Below, piece by piece: positions 1 to 6,630 of a stretch of DNA of 64,000 nt; the stretch's first letter is position 1, and each line of letters begins with the position of its first letter. Below the pieces are notes generated by a model, which was not told the DNA's origin, did no database searches, and saw only the letters and a list, made by a program, of their open reading frames with translations. The stretch spans positions 1 to 64,000 of the forward strand of contig LJHT01000019.1 in NCBI GenBank assembly GCA_001295905.1. Direction: 5' to 3'. The stretch is from a beta proteobacterium AAP51 (lineage in GTDB: Bacteria; Pseudomonadota; Gammaproteobacteria; Burkholderiales; Burkholderiaceae_C). A program made the position numbers and the translations under genes.

Positions 1-372
1 CCCGAAGCGACGCCGCCCCCGCCCCCCAACCCCCGAGCACCGGCCCCGCCACCCAGCCCCGCGCCAGCCCCTGCACGCGCGCCAGCTGCCCCGACGGCGG
101 CGCCACGCGCCCCGGCGGCCGTGCCGCTGTCGGGCCCGGTGTTCGCCATCTCCACCCGGCCCTTGCGCACCCGGGCCGAAGCCGAGCAGGTGCAGGCGGC
201 CATGCAGTCGCTGCTGGCTGGCGCCGGGCCGGCCGGGCTGCGCGTGGAGGTGATGCCCGAGGGCGACGACTGGCGCGTCGTGGCCATGCCCTACACGCGC
301 AGCGCCGACGCCGAACGCGGCCGGGCGCTGCTGGCCTCGCGCGGCATGCGCGTGAAGGTGGTGGATTTCTGA
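1..372 (+). CDS. SPOR-domain protein, 5' truncated
   Basis: The frame is open from base 1, so the gene starts before the window. About 40 codons of Pro/Ala-rich linker come first, followed by about 80 residues that look like a SPOR domain: a beta strand (VFAISTRP), a helix around EAEQVQAAMQ, a central strand, a second helix around DAERGRALLA and a final strand (MRVKVVDF). SPOR domains bind denuded septal peptidoglycan, so an envelope or cell-division role is likely, with the N-terminal part (membrane anchor or enzyme) missing here. The stop at 370-372 lies 31 bases from the convergent acyltransferase gene. The SPOR call rests on pattern only; no catalytic domain is visible in the fragment. 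Confidence 0.6.
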   Translation, partial: PEATPPPPPNPRAPAPPPSPAPAPARAPAAPTAAPRAPAAVPLSGPVFAISTRPLRTRAEAEQVQAAMQSLLAGAGPAGLRVEVMPEGDDWRVVAMPYTRSADAERGRALLASRGMRVKVVDF

Positions 373-403
373 GCGCGCACACCGACCTGGGGCCGGCCCC
401 CGG

Positions 404-994
404 TCAATCGGCCGCGAACTGGTCGGCGTTGCGGCCCTTCACGCCGGCGTAGAACTTCTTGATGACGGCCATGTCGGCCTCGATGTCGCCGCTGGGGGTG
501 AACACCGGGCCCAGGCCGCTGACCTTGCGTTCGTAGTCCATGTAGGCCAGTACGATGGGCACCTTCGCTTCGAGGGCGATGTAGTAGAAGCCCGTCTTCC
601 AGTGCCGCGTCTTGCCGCGCGTGCCTTCCGGCGGCACCACCAGTTGCACCGGGCCATCGGCCGCCACCAGGGCCGCGGCCGAGGCGGCCACCAGGTTGCC
701 TGACTTGCTGCGGTCCACCGCAATGCCGCCCAGCCAGCGCATCACCGCGCCGAAGGGAAAGCTGAAGATGCTGGCCTTGCCCATCCAGTGGATGTTCAGG
801 CGCAGGCACAGCGCCACCATCAGCGTATAGGGCAGGTCCCAGTTGCTGGTGTGCGGCGCGGCGATCAGCACCGCCTTGTGCGCATGGGCGGGCAGTTCAC
901 CCTGCACCTGCCAGCCATTGAGCTTGAGGAAAGCGCGTGAACCCGCGCGCAGCAGGGCGTTGACCACCGGGGTGGTGAAAAGGGTGCGTTGCAT
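404..994 (-). CDS. 1-acyl-glycerol-3-phosphate acyltransferase-like protein
   Basis: A 196-residue protein of the PlsC-type acyltransferase superfamily, expected to transfer an acyl chain to a lysophospholipid or related acceptor at the inner membrane. The HX4D catalytic block appears as HTSNWD near residue 48, and the acceptor/phosphate-binding block as PEGTRGK near residue 122, in a region rich in hydrophobic segments. It is shorter than classical PlsC and matches the short lysophospholipid acyltransferase type. The start chosen (MQRTLF) gives a normal N-terminus; the frame stays open upstream to about 2044, but that extension is low-complexity and runs antisense to the CAP gene, so it is not coding. 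Confidence 0.82.
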   Translation of the reverse strand: MQRTLFTTPVVNALLRAGSRAFLKLNGWQVQGELPAHAHKAVLIAAPHTSNWDLPYTLMVALCLRLNIHWMGKASIFSFPFGAVMRWLGGIAVDRSKSGNLVAASAAALVAADGPVQLVVPPEGTRGKTRHWKTGFYYIALEAKVPIVLAYMDYERKVSGLGPVFTPSGDIEADMAVIKKFYAGVKGRNADQFAAD

Positions 995-1219
995 GGGGTG
1001 AGGCCAGGTGCGCGGCGGCGCGCGCGCCGGGCATTGTCGGCGAGTCGCAGGTGCGCATCGTTCCGCCGTCGAAGGGGCCAGCCGATCGTGCATGTCAGCG
1101 CTCCGGCGCGTGCCAGACCGCACGGCCCAGCGTCTGGCGCTGTCGCTGAGTGTCACGGCGAGCCGCACCGAGCCACAACTGGATACGAGCCGCCAGCCTG
1201 CGGCCTCATCCTGCACCGC

Positions 1220-1900
1220 ATGCACACACTCAGCCCACGCAGACGCGCGCTGGTCCGGCTGGCCTTGCCGGCCTTCCTGGCTGGCCTGTCGGCATGTGGC
1301 GGCGGCGGCGAACCTGCGGCCAGCCCGGCCACCCCATCCGTTGCGACACTTCCCGATCCGGCAGCACAGGCGCCGGCACCAGGGCCTGCGCCTGCACCAG
1401 CGCCCGCCCCGGCGCAACCCACCCCACCGCCGCCTGCAGCCAGCGTGGCCGGCACCCGTGCCACCTGTGGCCTCGCGGACTTTCGAGCGCAGGCGCTGGC
1501 GCGGGTCAACAGCTACCGCGCAGCGGGGGCCTCGTGCGGCGCGCAGGGCAGCTTCCCGGCGGTGCCGGCTTTGGCCTGGAACGATGCGCTCACCCAGGCC
1601 TCCCTGGTGCACAGCGACGACATGGTGGCGCTCAACTTCTTCAGCCACACGGGCAGCAGTGGCAGCAACGCCGGGCAGCGCGCGGCGGCTGCGGGTTATG
1701 TGTGGTCGACCTGGGGCGAGAACATCGCCGCTGGGCAGCCCAGCGTCGAAAGCGTGATGGCGGCTTGGCTGGCCAGTCCGGGCCATTGCGCCAACCTGAT
1801 GAACGCGCGCTTCCGCGACATCGGGCTGGCCTGCGTCAGCGGTACTGCCAACAACAGGTACCGCACCTACTGGACGATGACACTGGGCGCCGCGCGCTAG
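1220..1900 (+). CDS. CAP/SCP-domain lipoprotein
   Basis: A 226-residue lipoprotein precursor. Residues 1-26 form a signal peptide with Arg-rich n-region and lipobox LSAC (lipidated Cys26) followed by four Gly. A Pro/Ala repeat linker covers about residues 40-75. The rest is a CAP (cysteine-rich secretory protein/antigen 5/PR-1) domain, with the first helix (ARVNSYRAAG), histidine-containing HSDDM and FFSHTG motifs, GENIA, and the AWLASPGHCANLM block. Bacterial CAP proteins of this type are secreted or surface-tethered and mostly of unknown biochemical function. The ATG at 1220 is preferred because it puts the signal peptide at the N-terminus; earlier in-frame starts add non-conserved sequence. 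Confidence 0.8.
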   Translation: MHTLSPRRRALVRLALPAFLAGLSACGGGGEPAASPATPSVATLPDPAAQAPAPGPAPAPAPAPAQPTPPPPAASVAGTRATCGLADFRAQALARVNSYRAAGASCGAQGSFPAVPALAWNDALTQASLVHSDDMVALNFFSHTGSSGSNAGQRAAAAGYVWSTWGENIAAGQPSVESVMAAWLASPGHCANLMNARFRDIGLACVSGTANNRYRTYWTMTLGAAR

Positions 1901-1988
1901 CCCGGTTGTTTCACTGCGCTGCGCCCGCCCGCCTTGCGCCGAGGCGCGCTCCCGGCGCCCCACAATGCACGCCCAGGAGGTGCGCAGC

Positions 1989-3221
1989 ATGGCGTCCGGC
2001 AAGATTCTCGTCGCCCAGGGAGGCGGCCCCACCGCGGTCATCAACCAGAGCCTGGCGGGCGTGGTGCTGGAGGCGCGGCGTCACCACGGCGTGCAGCGCG
2101 TGTATGGCGCGCAGCATGGCGTGCGCGGCATCATCAACGAAGACTTCGTCGACCTCACCCAGGAAACCAGCCACAACCTGGAACTGGTGGCCGGCACGCC
2201 CGCGGCGGCACTGGGCAGCACGCGCGACAAGCCCGACCTGGCCTACTGCCAGGAGATGTTCAAGGTGCTGAAGGCGCACGAGATCGAGCACTTCTTCAAC
2301 ATCGGCGGCAACGACTCCTCGGACACCACGCGCATCGTGGCCGAAGAGGCGCTGAAGGCTGGCTACCCGCTGCGCTGCATCCACATTCCCAAGACCATCG
2401 ACAACGACCTGGTACTGAACGACCACACGCCCGGCTTTCCCAGCGCCGCGCGTTTCGTCGCCCAGGCCTTTGCCGGCGCCAACCTCGACAACGCGGCCCT
2501 GCCGGGCGTCTACGTCGGCGTGGTGATGGGCCGCCACGCCGGCTTCCTGACGGCCGCCAGCGCCCTGGGCAAGAAGTTCCCCGACGACGGGCCGCACCTC
2601 ATCTACGTGCCCGAGCGTGTGTTCGATCTGGAGCGTTTTCTCGGCGACGTGAGGGCCGTGCACGAACGTTACGGCCGCTGCGTGGTGGCTGTCAGCGAAG
2701 GCATCCACGACGCCGCCGGCCGCCCCATGCTGGAAGTGCTGGCCAAAGACCTGGAAGGCGGCCTGGAGCGCGACGCCCACGGCAACGTGCAGCTCAGCGG
2801 CAGCGGTGCGCTGGCCGACCTGCTGTGCGAGGAGATCAAGCGCCGCCTGAAGATCAGAAGAGTGCGCGGCGACACCTTCGGCTACCTGCAGCGCAGCTTC
2901 GTCGGCTGCGTGAGCGATGTCGACCAGCGCGAGGCGCGCGAAGTGGGCGAGAAGGCCGTGCAGTTCGCGATGTGGGGCCACGGCAATGGCAGCGTGGCCA
3001 TCCAGCGCACGGGCTTCTATTCGGTGGACTACACGCTGCTGCCGCTGCAGGCCGTGGCCGGCAAGACGCGCACGATGGAAGACGAGTTCATCAGCGCCAG
3101 CGGCACCGACGTCACCGACGCCTTCCGGCTGTACCTGCGCCCGCTGCTGGGCTCGGGCCTGCCCGACGCCTTCCGGTTGCGGCCGCACCCGGTGCCCAAG
3201 GTGCTGGGGCGAGGCGGCTGA
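1989..3221 (+). CDS. pfp: 6-phosphofructokinase, pyrophosphate-dependent type
   Basis: A 410-residue PfkA-family enzyme that phosphorylates fructose 6-phosphate to fructose 1,6-bisphosphate in the cytosol. Visible blocks are the N-terminal GGGPTAVIN phosphoryl-donor loop, GGNDS at 106-110, the catalytic PKTIDND at 134-140 and MGRHAG near 180. ATP-dependent enzymes carry Gly at the positions occupied here by Asp109 and Lys135; the Asp/Lys pair is the accepted signature of pyrophosphate use, so reversible PPi-PFK is the better call. The start at 1989 is supported by a perfect AGGAGG at 1975-1980; an upstream in-frame ATG at 1965 lies before that site. The gene appears monocistronic. Confidence 0.88.
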   Translation: MASGKILVAQGGGPTAVINQSLAGVVLEARRHHGVQRVYGAQHGVRGIINEDFVDLTQETSHNLELVAGTPAAALGSTRDKPDLAYCQEMFKVLKAHEIEHFFNIGGNDSSDTTRIVAEEALKAGYPLRCIHIPKTIDNDLVLNDHTPGFPSAARFVAQAFAGANLDNAALPGVYVGVVMGRHAGFLTAASALGKKFPDDGPHLIYVPERVFDLERFLGDVRAVHERYGRCVVAVSEGIHDAAGRPMLEVLAKDLEGGLERDAHGNVQLSGSGALADLLCEEIKRRLKIRRVRGDTFGYLQRSFVGCVSDVDQREAREVGEKAVQFAMWGHGNGSVAIQRTGFYSVDYTLLPLQAVAGKTRTMEDEFISASGTDVTDAFRLYLRPLLGSGLPDAFRLRPHPVPKVLGRGG

Positions 3222-3251
3222 AGCCCGGTTGAAGGGCCCGCAGCCGTAACT

Positions 3252-4022
3252 TCACGGCACGCGGCGCGACACCTGTTCCAGCACGCCGTCCAGGTTCACG
3301 CGGGCCACCAGGCCCTGCGGGTGCGCGGCATCGGGGCGCAGCCGCACCCACAGCGTGGCCGGCTGCTGCGGGCCTTCGGTGACGCGCACGTCGTCGATGT
3401 CGTCCAGCGTGGCCAGCGGCGGTTTCGCGGGCCTGGACGTGGCGGCGGCGCCCTGGCGCCGCGCCTGGGCGAGCTCGCGCGCGGCCTTCAGTGCCTGGGC
3501 ATCGTGCAGGGCCCGCAGCAGGCCCTTGGTAGTGTCGGCCACGCGTTCGGCAGGGGCGGCCTGCGGGCCGTGGCTGGCCTCTTGCAGGGCGCTGGCGATG
3601 GCGTCGGTGACGGCATCGGCGGCGGCGGCGGTGTCGGGGTGTTCCACGAACTGGGTGGCCTGCACCTGGCGGTAGACCCGCGGCCCGGCCTGGGCCAGTG
3701 CTTCGGCCACGCGTTCGCGCACCGCATGCGCTGGCGGCCACTGCGGGCCCACGCCACCGGGCTTGGGGTGCAGCAGGCTCAGCAGCACACCCAGCGAACG
3801 GCTGGGCGCCTGCGCCTCGGCCGCCACCGCGGCGGGCCAGGCGCTGGCCTGGGCGGGCGTCAGCGGCGGCACGGCCGCGGCTTCCACGGGCTGCCAGGGC
3901 GCGCAGGCGGCCTGGCCGGCCCACAGCAGCCCCAAACCCCACGCGGCCCAGCGTGCGGGGCGCACGCGGCAGCGCCAGGCCCGCAGGACCCACACTGCAG
4001 AAACAGGAAAGGAGGCAGGCAT
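3252..4022 (-). CDS. hypothetical exported protein
   Basis: A 256-residue protein I do not recognise. The N-terminus is Arg-rich and then hydrophobic (about residues 25-40, ending near AACA), consistent with a signal peptide or anchor. The remainder is Ala/Gln-rich and predicted helical, with a final segment (TLWVRLRPD, LVARVNLDGVLEQVSRRV) that may form beta strands. No catalytic motif is evident. The start at 4022 gives the signal-like N-terminus; an ATG at 4091 would add 23 residues before it. It is divergent from the alpha/beta hydrolase gene and convergent with pfp. Codon usage matches its neighbours, supporting a real gene. Confidence 0.6.
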   Translation of the reverse strand: MPASFPVSAVWVLRAWRCRVRPARWAAWGLGLLWAGQAACAPWQPVEAAAVPPLTPAQASAWPAAVAAEAQAPSRSLGVLLSLLHPKPGGVGPQWPPAHAVRERVAEALAQAGPRVYRQVQATQFVEHPDTAAAADAVTDAIASALQEASHGPQAAPAERVADTTKGLLRALHDAQALKAARELAQARRQGAAATSRPAKPPLATLDDIDDVRVTEGPQQPATLWVRLRPDAAHPQGLVARVNLDGVLEQVSRRVP

Positions 4023-4127
4023 GCCTGAAATGTCGCCCGCTTGTGACCCGAGCGCCAGCCTGTTGATCTTGGGGTCGATCTTGAGGTGCATACGGCAGCG
4101 CACAGCCCGACTCTTTACCATCGCCCC

Positions 4128-5009
4128 ATGCACCCCCCTTTGGTTCCGGCCGTTTCCGGTGAACGCTTCGAACACGACGGCCTGAGCTGCTACGTGGCGG
4201 GCCAGGGCCCGCCGCTGCTGCTGGTGCACAGCGTGAACGCGGCTGCCTCGGCGGCCGAGGTTCGGCCGCTGTTCGAACACTTCAAGGCCACGCACACGGT
4301 CTTTGCGCCCGACCTGCCCGGCTACGGCTACAGCCGGCGCGACGACCGCGCCTACACCCCGCGCCTGATGACGGACGCGCTGCACGCCGTGGCCGGCCAC
4401 ATCGCGCAGCGTTGCGGGCCGCAGCCTGTCGATGCGCTGGCGCTGTCGCTGGGCTGCGAGTTCCTGGCCCGCGCCGCGGCCGAAAAGCCGGCCACCTGGG
4501 GGCGGCTGGCGCTGGTCAGCCCCACGGGCTTCATGGGCCGGCGCCGCTGGCGCGCGCCGCCAGGCACCACGCGCGGGCTGCCCTGGCTGCACCGCGTGCT
4601 GGCCCACCCGCGCTGGGCCCAGGCGCTGTTCAACGGCCTGACCAAGCCCGCCGTGGTGCGCTACTTCCTGCGCCGCACCTGGGGCGGGCCGAACATCGAC
4701 ACGCAGATGGCCGACTACGCCATCCTCACCGCGCGCCAGCCCGGCGCCCGGCATGCGCCGCTGCACTTCCTGTCGGCCGGCCTCTTCAGCGCCGACATCC
4801 ACACCGTCTACGACGCGCTCACGCAGCCGGTGTGGGTAAGCCACGGCGTACGTGGCGACTTCACCGACTACCGCGCGCTGCAAGGCTGGCGCGGGCGGCC
4901 GAACTGGCGCGTCACCGTCTACCCCACGGGGGCGCTGCCCTTCTTCGAGCGGGCGGCGGAGTTCGAGGTCGAACTGGCCCATTTCCTCGGAGCGCCTGCG
5001 GTGGCTTGA
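4128..5009 (+). CDS. alpha/beta hydrolase fold protein, catalytic His not seen
   Basis: A 293-residue alpha/beta-hydrolase-fold protein. The oxyanion strand (LLLVHSVN, 30-37), the FAPDLPGYGYS block (59-69) and the nucleophile elbow ALSLG (Ser107) are clear, and Asp244 in HGVRGDF is a plausible acid. At the C-terminus, where G-H-x-P-x-x-E is usual, the sequence is GALPFFE (268-274), so the expected catalytic His is Ala269 and no nearby His replaces it. It may be inactive, use another residue, or belong to a subfamily with altered chemistry. The ATG at 4128 removes a short upstream extension. Substrate cannot be assigned. Confidence 0.75.
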   Translation: MHPPLVPAVSGERFEHDGLSCYVAGQGPPLLLVHSVNAAASAAEVRPLFEHFKATHTVFAPDLPGYGYSRRDDRAYTPRLMTDALHAVAGHIAQRCGPQPVDALALSLGCEFLARAAAEKPATWGRLALVSPTGFMGRRRWRAPPGTTRGLPWLHRVLAHPRWAQALFNGLTKPAVVRYFLRRTWGGPNIDTQMADYAILTARQPGARHAPLHFLSAGLFSADIHTVYDALTQPVWVSHGVRGDFTDYRALQGWRGRPNWRVTVYPTGALPFFERAAEFEVELAHFLGAPAVA

Positions 5010-5066
5010 GGCATATTCCACCCCGGTCCGGCCGTTCCTGCGCCGGCCCTGCCGCCTTCGCCCGCC

Positions 5067-6626
5067 ATGCAGCTTTCAGCCACCGAAGTTCGTGTTCTCA
5101 GCCGCCTGATCGAGCGCACGCTGGCGCTGCCGCCCGAGCAGCGCGAGGCCTACCTGGCTGGCTTGCCCGGCCCGCAGCAGGCCCTGGTGCCGCGCATCCG
5201 CGAACGGCTGGCGCAGCTGGCGCAGACCGAGGCCGAAGCCGAGGTGGCCGTGGCCCCCCCGCCGCCCCGGGCACAGCGCCCCGAAGTGCGCGTGGGCCCC
5301 TACCGCCTGCTGGAGCCCCTGAGCGGCGACGAGCAAGGCCGCGTGTGGCGTGCCGAACGCGGCGAGGGCCCCGCGCGCCGCTGGGTGGCCCTGCGTCTGC
5401 CGCCACTGGCCGACGCCGCCCACCCGCCCGACCCGCGCCAGCAGGCCGCCGAACGCCAGGTGGTGCGGCTGGCCGAACACCCGCAGGTGCTGCGCCTGAT
5501 CGACGCCGGCATCGACGCCGAAGGCCGCTTCTACCGCGTGCTGCCTTATGTGGAAGGGCTGGGGCTGGTGGCGCACGCGCAGCGCCGCGGCCTGGGCCTG
5601 CAGGGCGTGGTGGCCTTGTTCCTGCAGGCCTGCCGGCTGCTGGCCCTGGTGCACGAGGCCGAGGTGGCCTGCACCGCCTTGGGCACCAGCAGCTTCCGCG
5701 TGGACGACGAAGGCCGCGTGCTGCTGCTGGACTGGGGCCGCGGCCGCAGCCTGCGCCCCGACACGCGCGCGGCCGACATCCAGGCCTTGGGTCGCGTGTT
5801 GCAGGCCTTGCTGCAGGGCCAGGATGACGAGGCCACGCCTGCGCCCGCGCTTCAGACCGGCGTCGCGGCGCCGCCGCCCGCCAAGGCCAAGCCCGTGGCC
5901 CCCGGGCCCGACGTGGCGCACGTGCTGCGCCGCGCGCTGCGCGTGGAAGACACGCCGCCCTATCCCTCGGTGCTGTCGCTCATCGACGACCTGAACCTCG
6001 TGCTGGGCTGGCAGCCCGTGCCCGGCGCGGGGGGCGATGCGCTGCACCGCGTACGCCTGTGGCTGCGCCGCCACCGCCTGCGCCTGGGCCTGGGCGCGCT
6101 GGCCGCCGCCGTGGTTCTGGGCATGGCCTGGGCCGGCTGGAAGGCCTGGCAGCGCGGTCAGGGCCAGAGCCAGCGTGCCGATGCCGCGCGCCTGTTCCTG
6201 CAGCAAGAGCTGCCCGAGGCCCTGCCCGGCGCGGCGCCGGCCGGCAGCGCCCCGCTCGACCTGGCGGTGGAGGCGCCGCGCCTGCAGCAGGCGCTGGAGA
6301 AGGCCCGCACGGGCTTCGACGGGCAGCCGGTGTTGCGCGGGCAGGTCATCACGGCGCTGGGCGTGCGTTTCCGGGCGCTGGGCCAGCCCGAGCAGGCCCT
6401 GACGGTGCTGCAGGAAGCGGCCACGCTGCTGCAGGGCACGGCGCGCGCCGACGACCCCGCCCTGGGCCTGGCCCGCGCCGAACTGGCGCTGCAGTGGCAA
6501 CAGGAAGGCAGCGCCGCGGGCCGCGAGCGCGCCCGCGCGCTGGCGCAGCAGGTGCTGCAGAACTGCACCGGCAGCGCCTGCGCCGGGGCGCGGGCGCTGG
6601 CGCAGCGCGTGCAGCAGAGCCCTTAG
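5067..6626 (+). CDS. membrane-anchored serine/threonine pseudokinase with C-terminal repeats
   Basis: A 519-residue protein built like a bacterial Hanks-type kinase but degenerate. An N-terminal helical region (1-60) is followed by a kinase-like domain (about 77-315), one transmembrane segment (339-358) and an extracytoplasmic helical, TPR-like tail. The Gly-rich loop is partial (LSGDEQGRVW), the VAIK lysine is Arg (VALR, 107-110), the HRD catalytic loop is absent (ACTALGTSSF around 201-210) and DFG is DWG (222-224). Phosphotransfer is therefore unlikely; a scaffold or sensing role is inferred. It converges with the Pat-like gene, four bases apart. Confidence 0.75.
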   Translation: MQLSATEVRVLSRLIERTLALPPEQREAYLAGLPGPQQALVPRIRERLAQLAQTEAEAEVAVAPPPPRAQRPEVRVGPYRLLEPLSGDEQGRVWRAERGEGPARRWVALRLPPLADAAHPPDPRQQAAERQVVRLAEHPQVLRLIDAGIDAEGRFYRVLPYVEGLGLVAHAQRRGLGLQGVVALFLQACRLLALVHEAEVACTALGTSSFRVDDEGRVLLLDWGRGRSLRPDTRAADIQALGRVLQALLQGQDDEATPAPALQTGVAAPPPAKAKPVAPGPDVAHVLRRALRVEDTPPYPSVLSLIDDLNLVLGWQPVPGAGGDALHRVRLWLRRHRLRLGLGALAAAVVLGMAWAGWKAWQRGQGQSQRADAARLFLQQELPEALPGAAPAGSAPLDLAVEAPRLQQALEKARTGFDGQPVLRGQVITALGVRFRALGQPEQALTVLQEAATLLQGTARADDPALGLARAELALQWQQEGSAAGRERARALAQQVLQNCTGSACAGARALAQRVQQSP

Positions 6627-6630
6627 CGCA

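Noticed and set aside
1376..1440. Short tandem GCGCCGGCACC-like repeats
   Set aside because: They simply encode the Pro/Ala linker of the CAP lipoprotein; not an independent repeat element.
995..2044. Long upstream extension of the acyltransferase frame on the minus strand
   Set aside because: Low-complexity, Arg/Gly/Ala-rich and antisense to the CAP lipoprotein gene; family length is met from 994.
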